From the NCBI RefSeq assembly GCF_018588885.1, contig NZ_JAFFIW010000023.1:1-64000 (forward strand): a DNA stretch of 64,000 nt. Reading direction: 5' to 3'. Source of the stretch: Mesorhizobium sp. dw_380. GTDB lineage: Bacteria > Pseudomonadota > Alphaproteobacteria > Rhizobiales > Rhizobiaceae. Positions 9,248-17,411 of this stretch are shown here, in pieces (the stretch's first letter is position 1; every line of letters begins with the position of its first letter). Under the pieces are notes generated by a model. That model was not told the DNA's origin. It searched no databases and was given only the letters and a program-made list of their open reading frames with translations. Position numbers and translations under genes: made by a program.

Positions 9248-10248
9248 GTCATGTAGCCCATTTCGCGGCGTACCCGGCCTTCGCTAAGGCGCGCCCGCCA
9301 CCATGCGATCGTTCGCTCAAGCCCGTCGCGCAAGCTTGTCTGCGCCCGCCATCCGGTTTCGCTCTCAAAGCGCGAGGAATCCGCGAGCAAGGCACGAACC
9401 TCCGAATTTTGCGGCCGCAAACGGCTTTCGTCGCGATGGATCGGTTTTTTGGAACCGCTCAATTCGAGGACGAGGTCCAACACATCAGAGATGGTCACGG
9501 CGCGTTGGCTGCCGGCATTGTAGGCGTGGCCGAATTCCAGTCCGGCCAGACCCGCGGTCAGGAACGCGGCCGCGGTGTCCTCGACAAAGGTCAGATCGCG
9601 GACCGGGCTCGTGTCGCCGACCATGATCGCCGGGCAATTCCGGTCGAGAGCCTGCCGGATGATGGTCGGCACGATGGCACGCTCACTCTGGCGCGGACCA
9701 TATGTGTTGAAGGGCCGCATGATGACGACTGGGACATCAAACGACCTGGCGTAAGACTCCGCCATCATGTCGGCGCCAATCTTGGATGCCGAATAGGGCG
9801 ACTGTCCCTGCAGTGGATGCGTTTCGCGGATGGGCATGGTCAGGGCGGTTCCATAGACCTCGCTCGTGGAGGTATGCACCACCCGCTCCGTCTCCCATTG
9901 ACGTGCCGCTTCAAGGACGTTCACCGTGCCCAGGATGTTGGTCTCCACATAGGACTGGGCAGCCGCGTAGGAATACGGAATCGCAATCAGCGCGGCCAGA
10001 TGAAACACGACCGCCTGCCCACGCATGACACGGTTCAGGAACGCGTTGTCGCGGACGTCACCGCGGACAAGCTTCAGCCGGCTTCGAATATTGTCCGGCA
10101 AATCGTCCAGCCAGCCATGGCTGTCGAAGGAATTGTAGAGCGCCAGAGCCGTGACATCCGCCCCGTTTCGGACGAGCGCTTCGGTGAGATGCGAGCCGAT
10201 AAATCCGTCCGCGCCCGTCACCAGAACTTTCTTGCCGTTGTAGCTCAT
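9244..10248 (-). CDS. NAD-dependent sugar-nucleotide 4,6-dehydratase, LegB-like
   Basis: 334 residues, extended short-chain dehydrogenase fold. Visible: NAD-binding GADGFIGSH at about residues 11-19, the STSEVYG active-site strand, and the YSASK (YxxxK) catalytic pair near residue 145. Long stretches (AALIAIPYSY, FNTYGPRQS) strongly resemble LegB-type enzymes, which turn UDP- or GDP-N-acetylglucosamine into the 4-keto-6-deoxy intermediate of legionaminic acid or bacillosamine. The start at MSYNGKK is the domain start. Its upstream neighbour in the operon is the phosphoglycosyl transferase gene, 43 bases away, and its stop overlaps the next gene (ATGA). With the aminotransferase two genes upstream it would give a 4-amino-4,6-dideoxy sugar. 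The exact nucleotide and sugar cannot be decided from sequence. Confidence 0.85.
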   Translation of the reverse strand: MSYNGKKVLVTGADGFIGSHLTEALVRNGADVTALALYNSFDSHGWLDDLPDNIRSRLKLVRGDVRDNAFLNRVMRGQAVVFHLAALIAIPYSYAAAQSYVETNILGTVNVLEAARQWETERVVHTSTSEVYGTALTMPIRETHPLQGQSPYSASKIGADMMAESYARSFDVPVVIMRPFNTYGPRQSERAIVPTIIRQALDRNCPAIMVGDTSPVRDLTFVEDTAAAFLTAGLAGLEFGHAYNAGSQRAVTISDVLDLVLELSGSKKPIHRDESRLRPQNSEVRALLADSSRFESETGWRAQTSLRDGLERTIAWWRARLSEGRVRREMGYMT

Positions 10249-10291
10249 GACTGCGCGTTCCTTGGCTGACTGGGGCGCTCCCGTGTGGGTT

Positions 10292-10966
10292 TCATACGTC
10301 AATCGGCGGCGATGGAGCCCAGCCGGCAACCGCCAGAAAACCGCGCGCCATCCACACGATGTCCGAGGCGATGGTGCGCCGCGGATAATAGGAAAGGTCG
10401 AGTCTGGCCTTGGCGGGGAATATGACCTCCCGGTAGAACAGGATCGGATCCACGGATCGCGGAAAGAAACGCGCCTCGTGGCGGAAAAAAACCTGGGTGG
10501 GGCCTAGCAGGCCGGGCTTGTATTCTAGAACGGCCTCGAGGCCGCCGTGGAAACAATCGGCGAAAGCCAGGCTCTCGGGTCGCGGACCGATGATCGCCAT
10601 TTCGCCTTTGAGGACATTCAGCAACTGCGGCAGCTCGTCGAACTTGGTGGCGGCGAGGAACCGGCCGACCGTCGTCATGCGGCTGTCGCCCACCATGGTC
10701 AGCGCGGGGCCATGGGGGGAGCAGTCGACACCGAACTTGCGGAATTTATACATGTGGAAAGGTCGGCCGCCGGCTCCCATGCGGGTCTGTACGAACAGGA
10801 CGGGGCGGCCGCCCTCCAACAGAAGCGCCACGGCGATCGCCAGCATCAGCGGTGACAATATCAGGCTCGCGACGCTGGCGACCGCGAGGTCGATCGCGCG
10901 TCTGGCAAAGCCATGCGTGGAATTTGAAACAGAATGCCTGTGAAGGGATAGATCCGACGCATTCAT
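10292..10966 (-). CDS. Undecaprenyl-phosphate phosphoglycosyl transferase, small (PglC/WbaP C-terminal type)
   Basis: 224 residues, matching the minimal monotopic transferase without the large membrane domain of WbaP. It moves a sugar-1-phosphate from a nucleotide sugar to undecaprenyl phosphate, the first step of repeat-unit assembly at the inner membrane. Seen: one re-entrant hydrophobic helix at about residues 25-50, the basic MYKFRKF stretch, the catalytic Asp-Glu in KFDELPQLLNVL at about residue 115, and GEMAIIGPRP. The start overlaps the stop of the aminotransferase gene (ATGA), showing translational coupling. Since the coupled genes make an amino-dideoxy sugar, that sugar is the likely first residue of the polymer, as for PglC and bacillosamine; this is inference, and hexose-specific relatives exist. 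Confidence 0.88.
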   Translation of the reverse strand: MNASDLSLHRHSVSNSTHGFARRAIDLAVASVASLILSPLMLAIAVALLLEGGRPVLFVQTRMGAGGRPFHMYKFRKFGVDCSPHGPALTMVGDSRMTTVGRFLAATKFDELPQLLNVLKGEMAIIGPRPESLAFADCFHGGLEAVLEYKPGLLGPTQVFFRHEARFFPRSVDPILFYREVIFPAKARLDLSYYPRRTIASDIVWMARGFLAVAGWAPSPPIDV

Positions 10967-12099
10967 GCCGCGGTTCCTGCTCGTGCGCAGCTGTCGAGCG
11001 CGGTTGCGAGAGCAGTCACAACCGCTTCGGCTACAGGGGATGTGATCTGGGGGTGCAGTGGAATGGTCAGCTCTCGCTGCGCAAAGTCCTCGGTGCGCGG
11101 CAAATTGGTGCCGGGAAAAAGCCCGCGATAGAACGTCATCTGGTGCACGGGCGGATAGTGGATCGTGGTCTGGATTCCCTGCGTCCGCAGTTCATCGATG
11201 ACGGCCTGCCGCGTTGCGTAGCGCGGCAGCAGGATCGGCATGATGTGGTGGGCCGACGTCCGGGGCTCGCTGAATGGAATTGTCACAGCCGGGCAACGCT
11301 CATTGATGAGGCGGCGGTAGAGGACGGCCAGGATACGCCTGATTTCGTTCCACTCCTGCAGGTTTTCCAGCTGAACCAGTCCAATCGCCGCCCGCAGCTC
11401 ATCCATGCGGTAGTTGAACCCAAGCATGGTGACGTCATATTGCGGCGTACGGCTGTTCAGCCGCTGATGTGTCCCGGTGGTCATCCCGTGCCCGCGGGCC
11501 TGGCGTATCCTGTCGAGCAGATCCGGGTCACGAGCAATCACGGCGCCCCCTTCCGCCGTTGTCATGTTCTTGTTGCCATAGAAGCTGAAGGCCGCGGCGG
11601 CGCCGAATGTGCCCACTTCCCTCAAGCCTGGCGCATGCGCGGCATCCTCGATGATATGCAGCCCCCGGGCACGGGCGAACCGCTGCCATTGTTCCCGATT
11701 GGCGAGATAGCCCGCGAAGTGAACGAGAATAACCGCCTTCGTGCGCGGCGTGCACCGCGCTTCAGCTTCCGCGATCGACATCAATGGCACGTCGGCCGAT
11801 TCGATATCGACAAAGACCGGAGTCGCCCCGACGTAGAGCACCGCATTGGCTGTCGCCACGAAGGTCAGTGAGGGAACCAGCACCTCGTCGCCGGGGCCAA
11901 TTCCCAATGCGTGCAGGATGAGATGAAGTGCCGCGGTGCAGGAACCGACCGCAACGCAATCCTCCGCGCCATGGATGTCGGCAAAGGCCTCTTCGAAAGC
12001 TCGTACCCGCTCTCCCATGGTCAGCCAGCCGCTATCAATCACCTTTGATAGAGCTAGCTTCTCCGGCACGCCTAATATCGGGGCGCTCACCAAGAGCAT
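10963..12099 (-). CDS. PLP-dependent sugar aminotransferase (DegT/DnrJ/EryC1/StrS family)
   Basis: 378 residues, normal for the family. It should transfer an amino group, usually from glutamate, to a keto-sugar nucleotide. The PLP lysine is in SFYGNKN near residue 178, preceded by IIEDAAHAPG, which contains the Asp that contacts the pyridine nitrogen, and by GSCTAALHL in the phosphate-binding region. The start is well fixed by GGAGG seven bases upstream. It overlaps the phosphoglycosyl transferase gene and follows the nucleotidyltransferase gene by 45 bases. Together with the LegB-like dehydratase it makes a two-step route from a nucleotide-GlcNAc to a 4-amino-4,6-dideoxy derivative, as LegB-LegC and PglF-PglE do. 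No acetyltransferase of the LegH/PglD type is seen beside it. Confidence 0.88.
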   Translation of the reverse strand: MLLVSAPILGVPEKLALSKVIDSGWLTMGERVRAFEEAFADIHGAEDCVAVGSCTAALHLILHALGIGPGDEVLVPSLTFVATANAVLYVGATPVFVDIESADVPLMSIAEAEARCTPRTKAVILVHFAGYLANREQWQRFARARGLHIIEDAAHAPGLREVGTFGAAAAFSFYGNKNMTTAEGGAVIARDPDLLDRIRQARGHGMTTGTHQRLNSRTPQYDVTMLGFNYRMDELRAAIGLVQLENLQEWNEIRRILAVLYRRLINERCPAVTIPFSEPRTSAHHIMPILLPRYATRQAVIDELRTQGIQTTIHYPPVHQMTFYRGLFPGTNLPRTEDFAQRELTIPLHPQITSPVAEAVVTALATALDSCARAGTAA

Positions 12100-12144
12100 C
12101 TTGACCTCCTGAATCAGTATACGCGGGCGGCCTCTACATCTGGA

Positions 12145-12867
12145 TCATGCGGCCGCGGCGGCGACCTCGATTGAGGTCGACTGCTCCTCCCAGGAAATCG
12201 CCTGTGCATTCTGGAAGTCATCCACGCGACCGATGTCGAGCCAGAGCCCATCGTGCTTGTACACATGCACGGTCGTGCCGCCCTGCATCATCTGCAGCAT
12301 CAGGTCATCGAACCCAAAGGGGATGCCGGAAGGTATGAACCGCAGGACATCCGGGTTCATGCAGTAAATTCCCATGCTGACGAGATGGGATAATGTCGGC
12401 TTTTCCCGGAACAGCTGAACCGCATTGTTGACCTCGTCGATGACGCCGAAGTCCATCTTGATCAGCCGGCAGGCAGTGGCGATCGTAACCGGATCCTTAT
12501 GCATGCGGTGCGCGGCCACAAAGCGGCTGAGGCTCAGATCGGTGAGAACATCGCCGTTGAGCACGACAAACGTATCGTTCAGTTCATCCCTGATCAGCGA
12601 GAGAGGCCCGATGGTGCCGAGCGGCTCCATCTCCTGTGTGTATCGGATCTTCAGATTCCACTGCGATCCGTCGCCGCAGACGCTGCGGATCAAATGGCCG
12701 AGATAGCCGGTCGTGATATAGACCTCTTCTATGCCGTTGCGCCGCAGCCACTTCAGAAGCAACTCGAGAACGGGCCGAGCCCCGATCGGCATCAGGGGCT
12801 TCGGCAAGACCGAAGTGAAGGGCCGAAGGCGTGTCCCCATTCCACCACATTGAATCACCGCTTTCAT
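12145..12867 (-). CDS. Sugar-1-phosphate nucleotidyltransferase
   Basis: 240 residues. The N-terminus has the NTP-transferase signature GGMGTRLRPFT at about residues 8-18 and KPLMPIG just after, with the metal-binding LNGDVL at about residue 100. The C-terminal left-handed helix domain of GlmU and the long tail of mannose-1-phosphate guanylyltransferases are absent, so it is a compact single-domain enzyme like those feeding dedicated sugar pathways (for example PtmE or HddC). It probably makes a GDP- or other NDP-sugar from a sugar-1-phosphate. The start at MKAVIQCGG has GGGAGG six bases upstream; a start six codons earlier lacks this. It is the first gene of the left operon, facing a 450-base upstream region. 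A run of alanines ends the protein. Substrate is not readable from sequence. Confidence 0.85.
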   Translation of the reverse strand: MKAVIQCGGMGTRLRPFTSVLPKPLMPIGARPVLELLLKWLRRNGIEEVYITTGYLGHLIRSVCGDGSQWNLKIRYTQEMEPLGTIGPLSLIRDELNDTFVVLNGDVLTDLSLSRFVAAHRMHKDPVTIATACRLIKMDFGVIDEVNNAVQLFREKPTLSHLVSMGIYCMNPDVLRFIPSGIPFGFDDLMLQMMQGGTTVHVYKHDGLWLDIGRVDDFQNAQAISWEEQSTSIEVAAAAA

Positions 12868-13319
12868 CCGATCCTCCCAGTTCATTCAGCCCGGACGGCA
12901 TCGTCACAGGCGAGCTGTCGAATGGTGTTCGGAGAGTGGCCCCTCAGGCCAATCCGAACATCGTATCGTGAATGGTATGGGCACTCCGGATAAGTGTCGT
13001 CGTGCATTCGAATGGTAACGATTCAAACCGTTTGCGGTATTAAAGGCGATCAAGATCTGACTGTGCGGCACACCGGTTCTGGTCCGGCAGGCATTTCACG
13101 AAAGGTTTAAAAAAAATAACTGAACCCGCTCGCTATTTAGGATATATTAGCCATATGTGATGTTTGAGGGCGGGGATCCTGCGGACTTTGCTGATGTAAC
13201 GACCAGTGGTTGGCCACGAATTTAAGCCCACCACGGTTCCGCGCATCTCAGGTAATGGAGTTTCAGCGGGCTGGTACGGGCCCGCTTACCAGACACAGAG
13301 TGAGCGTTGGGGTAGTTCA
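12868..13319. promoter_or_regulatory. Divergent regulatory region, polysaccharide operon versus response regulator
   Basis: 452 bases between two divergent genes, noticeably more AT-rich than the surroundings around 13100-13165, including an A-run near 13108-13117 and the stretch TATTTAGGATATATTAGCC. This is where promoters of both the left polysaccharide operon and the response regulator should lie. I could not assign -35/-10 pairs with confidence and see no gene here. Confidence 0.5.
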
Positions 13320-14000
13320 ATGTATCGGATCGTCATCGCCGACGATCACGGCTTGTATCGTTACGGTTTGCGGTTGGCACTGACGGCAGGCATTCCAGGC
13401 GTCGAAATATTCGACGCTGCGTGCTTCGATGCCGTGGTCAGTCTTCTGGAACAGCAAGCATCGATCGATCTCGCGATTTTGGACCTGAACATGCCGGGCC
13501 TGTTCGATCAGGAAGTGCTGGGCGACGTTCTGTCTGCCTATCCTGACACGCGCTTCGCGATCGTTTCCGCCGATGATTCACGCGCAGAGATCCTCAAGGC
13601 ACTTTCGATCGGGCTTCACGGCTACATCGTAAAGTCACAAAAGGACGAGGAAGTCCTGCTCGCCGTGAACGAGATCCTCGCCGGCCGCATCTATGTTCCA
13701 GCGCTTCTGTCGCGGACGTCTGCGGGACAGGGACACCACCACGTATCTCCGCCTCCTCAAAGGTACCTGGCCAGACGGCGCGTGGGTGCCAGCGATCTCG
13801 CCAGACTGACATCGAGGCAGAAGGACGTTCTCAAGCTGATGGCGGAGGGATACTCGAACAAGGAGATCGCCCGTAATCTGGATATCGCCGAAGCGACGAC
13901 GAAAATCCATGCTGCTGCCATAATGCGCGAACTCGGGGTGCGAAACCGCACCGAGGCAGCCGTTTTGCTGCAAAGCTGGCTGTCGAAAAATGTGGGCTGA
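13320..14000 (+). CDS. NarL/FixJ-type response regulator
   Basis: 226 residues. Receiver domain at about residues 1-120: acidic pair in IVIADDH, phospho-acceptor Asp in AILDLNMPG near residue 57, and conserved Lys in GYIVKSQ. Output domain at about residues 160-226: LuxR-type helix-turn-helix with LTSRQKDVLKLMAEGYSNKEIA and the recognition-helix region ATTKIHAAAIMRELG. It therefore binds DNA when phosphorylated. The ATG at MYRIVIADD begins the receiver domain; upstream frame extension (to 13206) has no homologous sequence. It is divergent from the left polysaccharide operon and convergent with a histidine kinase gene, so those are its most likely target and partner, though HWE kinases often pair with other regulators. 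The ribosome site (GGGGTAG) is modest. Confidence 0.9.
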   Translation: MYRIVIADDHGLYRYGLRLALTAGIPGVEIFDAACFDAVVSLLEQQASIDLAILDLNMPGLFDQEVLGDVLSAYPDTRFAIVSADDSRAEILKALSIGLHGYIVKSQKDEEVLLAVNEILAGRIYVPALLSRTSAGQGHHHVSPPPQRYLARRRVGASDLARLTSRQKDVLKLMAEGYSNKEIARNLDIAEATTKIHAAAIMRELGVRNRTEAAVLLQSWLSKNVG

Positions 14001-14009
14001 TGCATGGCC

Positions 14010-14029
14010 TCCAAGCTGGGCGGCTTGGA
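14010..14029. terminator. Weak hairpin between convergent genes
   Basis: TCCAAGC and GCTTGGA form a 7-base-pair stem with a 6-base loop in the 91-base space between the response regulator and the convergent kinase. There is no T-run on either side, so it is a possible bidirectional terminator only. Confidence 0.3.
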
Positions 14030-14091
14030 ACAGGGCACAATGACAAATCTCTGAAGGGCATCACGAGAGGCCATTTCAAAGACGACGCGCT

Positions 14092-15834
14092 TCAGAATTC
14101 AAGTTCCTTCCGCGACAATCGCAACGAATATCGCAGTCCGCGCTCCGATATTTGCAATTTCGGGGAATGGCCCACAATCGGCGTGCCGTCCACCCCGATT
14201 ATCATGGAACCGAAACCGTGGCGTCCGACGCCTGAGTTCTTCCGCCGCCCCGATTCCACCCAATCGAACACGACGTCGTCACCTGCGCCGTCGGACGCGA
14301 ACTGCCAATTCACTTCGACCCTGCCTCGGGGATCACTCAGCGCACCGTATTTCACGGAATTGGTCGTCAGTTCGTGCAGAAGCATCGCAAAGCTCTCGGC
14401 GACGCCACTTGGCACTGTGATGGAGGGGCCGCTGACCTTTATGTCGCGTGTCTCCTTGAAGGGCTGCAACTCCTGGGCCACCAGTTCGTGGAGCATCCCC
14501 GACATGCCGGCATGGCTAGACAGCAGCAGGTGCGTCGCTTGCAGCGTGCGTATCCGGTCGATCAGCATTTCCTTGTATTTGGCTACGTCGTTCTCTGGCG
14601 TGCTGATCATGTTCACCAGGGCCGTAATCACAGGGAACAGGTTGCTGAACCGATGGCGCTCCTCACGCATGACGCGCTCGCGCTTCTTCACGGCGACGCG
14701 CAGGAGCGTGGTTTGCCGACGCTCGGTCAGATCGGCGGCCACCCCGATGCGCCACGAACCATCGCCGTGCTTTTCCTGCCGTCCGCGCAGAGCAATCCAG
14801 CGCACATGGCCATCCGACCGCCGGACACGAATCTCGATGTCGTAGTTCACAGCCGACGATGATTTCGCGGATGCAGCCAGCTTCGGCCAATCGGCCGGAT
14901 GAACCACGGCCGAAAGCTCTTCCAGGCGGCGGCTGGGAGCCGGGGGCAGCCCGAAAATATCCCAGAACTTACCGGAGCCGGTGACTGTCCCGTCCTTGAG
15001 ATCGATGCGCCACGTGCCCAAGCGCCCTGCGGACAAAGCAAGATCAAGCCATTCCTTCTGGGCCCGTAGCGCCTCGCGTGCCATCCGTCGTTCGGAAATA
15101 TCGTCGACCACCACGAACACGCTCTCGGCGGATACCTCATCAGGCTGGGACGACGACAGGGTCAGGCGAGCCCAGAACGACGTGCCATCCTGTCTCAACA
15201 GCCGGACCTCCGCAGGGGAGGAAGCGGTACGATTGCCCAGGGTTCCCAGCGCCTCCAGCACGGAATCTCGATCATCGGGATGAACGAGATCCTCTAGCCT
15301 CAGCTGGACAAGCTCCTGTTCTCCGTAGCCTGTCATCTCACAAAGGCGCCTGTTCGACTGCAGCATTTCGCCATGTCGATTGGTGTTTGCAAAACCCATA
15401 GCTGCGCGTTCGAAAGCCCAACGATAACGGGTCTCCGTTGCATCGATGGCGGCGAGCCTCGTTTCTGCGACTTCAAGTGCCCCGCGCAAGTCTTGTCGCA
15501 GGCGGTGAAACATAAAGGCGATCAAGTTACCCGAGACAAGAAGGAAGATGGCGCGCGTCCAATCTTCAGCGGATAGCTGGGCGTCCAGGGCGCGGCGTGC
15601 CCCCAAGCCGACGGCGGCCATGAGGAGCGTCGCAGCGATCGCGGCCACACGGCCTTCCAAATATACAATAACGAGTATAGCGGGAATTAAAGCGATAAAC
15701 GCCGCATCCTGCCCAATATGTATTGGATTTGTCGTTTCGAATATTATTGAGACCGCCAGCACCGACAGGGAAGCTATGTGAGCTAACGGGGTGCCTGACA
15801 CGTTCGATTTCAGCCCACGCAGATACGAACCCAT
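14092..15834 (-). CDS. Membrane-anchored PAS sensor histidine kinase, HWE/HisKA_2 type
   Basis: 580 residues. N-terminal membrane part with about four hydrophobic segments (roughly residues 18-110), then two PAS domains: the first about residues 135-250, with TRYRWAFERAAMGFANT, and the second about 260-370, with LALSAGRLGTWRIDL. The kinase core begins near residue 395 with the phospho-acceptor His in EERHRFSNL, and the N-box is HELTTNSVKYGALS, the arrangement of HWE/HisKA_2 kinases common in alphaproteobacteria. It should sense a ligand or redox signal and phosphorylate a response regulator. It converges on the NarL-type regulator gene, a plausible partner. The start is the ATG just before the first hydrophobic segment; no strong ribosome site was seen. 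Confidence 0.87.
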   Translation of the reverse strand: MGSYLRGLKSNVSGTPLAHIASLSVLAVSIIFETTNPIHIGQDAAFIALIPAILVIVYLEGRVAAIAATLLMAAVGLGARRALDAQLSAEDWTRAIFLLVSGNLIAFMFHRLRQDLRGALEVAETRLAAIDATETRYRWAFERAAMGFANTNRHGEMLQSNRRLCEMTGYGEQELVQLRLEDLVHPDDRDSVLEALGTLGNRTASSPAEVRLLRQDGTSFWARLTLSSSQPDEVSAESVFVVVDDISERRMAREALRAQKEWLDLALSAGRLGTWRIDLKDGTVTGSGKFWDIFGLPPAPSRRLEELSAVVHPADWPKLAASAKSSSAVNYDIEIRVRRSDGHVRWIALRGRQEKHGDGSWRIGVAADLTERRQTTLLRVAVKKRERVMREERHRFSNLFPVITALVNMISTPENDVAKYKEMLIDRIRTLQATHLLLSSHAGMSGMLHELVAQELQPFKETRDIKVSGPSITVPSGVAESFAMLLHELTTNSVKYGALSDPRGRVEVNWQFASDGAGDDVVFDWVESGRRKNSGVGRHGFGSMIIGVDGTPIVGHSPKLQISERGLRYSLRLSRKELEF

Positions 15835-16106
15835 GCGCCCAATCTACAACCTTCTGTCTAGCCCGTCGAGACTAGGCCGATGGAGGGCAACCTAATACCA
15901 CTGCTCGATTGCCTTGCCTTTGCCGGCGCATAGAATCATGGTCGGAAGGGCTCATCAGAACGCGTGTTTCAACGAATGCTGCGGCGCAGACGCGCCGCGG
16001 ATTTCTCCAGCTATGTCGAATTTCAGGGCAAAGGAGCACGGTCTGGTCAAAAATGGTGTGCGACGGAAAGTAAATCGCTGGAAATTTACTTAGGTCGGAA
16101 GCAACT

Positions 16107-16802
16107 ATGGTTGGGATAGAAGCGATGACTCTAATTGACAGGCACAACGATACGGTTGCGAGCAACCAATACATTGTACTGAGGCAGGCGCGCCACGCGG
16201 GCCTGACACACTTCCCGGATCGATCCGACACCAAATTCGGCATACGGCGGCGACGCAGCTTGGAATCCATAACAGGTATGCTTGACCGCATCGGCTGCGG
16301 CTATCTGGTGCTGGACCGCCAGAAGAAAGTAGTCGAATGGAACGAAGCCGCCCAAGACACGCTTGAGCGGCAGGGCGAAGCGGCCGATACGGCCAGCGAG
16401 CTTTCTGCCGGATTAAGGCGGCTGGTCGCGAATGTTCCCGCCCATTTCCAGCCAGGCTCACTGTCCTGGGTGGTCATCCGCAGCAGAGGCGACAGGCCGG
16501 TGATCCTGAATGAGACGGGCGTCATCGCACCCGATGGGACCAGCATCATCGCATTGGTGGACCGTGAGAACACGTCGGCGGCCAACCCTCAGACCTTGCA
16601 AAAAATGTTCGGTTTGACCAGCGCGGAAACGCAGCTGGCGTTACGGCTGGCGCAAGGCGATGCGCCGCTCGAGATCGCCCGCAGTTGGCACCTCAGCCGC
16701 ACGACGATCCGTTCCCAGCTCGCCTCGCTTTTTGCAAAGACCGAGACAAAGCGCCAAGCGGAATTGGTGGCTCTTCTGGGACGCATTTCGGTCTTGCCAT
16801 AG
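16107..16802 (+). CDS. LuxR-type transcriptional regulator with PAS-like N-terminus
   Basis: 231 residues. A LuxR-type helix-turn-helix lies at about residues 168-225 (LTSAETQLALRLAQGDAPLEIA, then LSRTTIRSQLASLFAKT). Upstream, residues 52-85 (MLDRIGCGYLVLDRQKKVV) look like the start of a PAS-type sensor fold, and there is no receiver Asp, so it is an orphan regulator rather than a response regulator. Two in-frame ATGs are possible (16107 with GGAAG upstream, and 16125 with GGGATAG upstream); the first is given. It lies between the kinase gene and the epimerase relic, with the ExoP-like operon downstream on the other strand. Regulation of the locus is a reasonable guess; no target site was identified. 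Confidence 0.82.
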   Translation: MVGIEAMTLIDRHNDTVASNQYIVLRQARHAGLTHFPDRSDTKFGIRRRRSLESITGMLDRIGCGYLVLDRQKKVVEWNEAAQDTLERQGEAADTASELSAGLRRLVANVPAHFQPGSLSWVVIRSRGDRPVILNETGVIAPDGTSIIALVDRENTSAANPQTLQKMFGLTSAETQLALRLAQGDAPLEIARSWHLSRTTIRSQLASLFAKTETKRQAELVALLGRISVLP

Positions 16803-16963
16803 GACAGGCGATTTCGCCGGATGCCGACATCCGTCGAAATCCATGCGATCGGAAATCCATTGCAACGCGGCGGCATTTCCGCGCCGCCGCGTTCCCTTGA
16901 TCTTGGGACTGATGGCGCAATCTCGGCCCTTTCGGCGCTGCCGAACACCGACAGCGCTGATGC

Positions 16964-17391
16964 ATGGCGCCCAACGTGAAGCGGTCTGACGCTGCCGTAT
17001 TGGAACTCGCACGGGCCGGGCCGGTCTTCGTCACCGGCGCTGCCGGCTTCATCGGACGCCACGTGCGGATCCGAGTTGGGACGGTCACGCGGCTGATCCG
17101 GCCACCAGTTCGGCGCCGTATCGGATCTACAACATCGGCAACGACCGGCCCGAAGAGATCAACCGGCTGATCGCGATCATCGAGACCGCCCTTGGCCGCC
17201 GCGTCCTTCGGGTCAACGTGCCCTTGCCCCCTGGCGACGTTCTGGAGACCCGCGCCGACCGGTTGCGACAACTGAAAAGCCCCCCGCGCGCCAACGTCGT
17301 TCTACCGGATCCTGGCGCTCCGAAAACCACAATGATCGTTCTGGGCCGGGCCCGCTCCTTGAACCGCGGTCGGATTCCTGCAGCACAGTAG
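16964..17391 (+). pseudogene. Relic of a UDP-glucuronate 4-epimerase-type gene (internal deletion plus frameshift)
   Basis: One frame encodes the start of an NAD-binding epimerase, with VFVTGAAGFIGRHV ending near 17066. Immediately afterwards, in a different frame, comes RADPSWDGHAADP followed by TSSAPYRIYNIGN and then PPGDVLETRAD (to about 17265), which is the C-terminal part of UDP-glucuronate/UDP-galacturonate 4-epimerases such as LspL. The roughly 230 residues that normally lie between are missing and the junction is out of frame. After RADRLRQL the normal C-terminus is also lost; the second frame stops at 17391. The gene cannot make an active enzyme. It shows that this polysaccharide locus once held a uronic-acid epimerase and has since lost it. 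The exact 5' limit is uncertain. Confidence 0.75.
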
Positions 17392-17411
17392 GGGCGGAGC
17401 GAAGGTCCCAA

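Noticed and set aside
10852..11871. 339-codon plus-strand frame
   Set aside because: Antisense to the aminotransferase and phosphoglycosyl transferase genes, both with full motifs.
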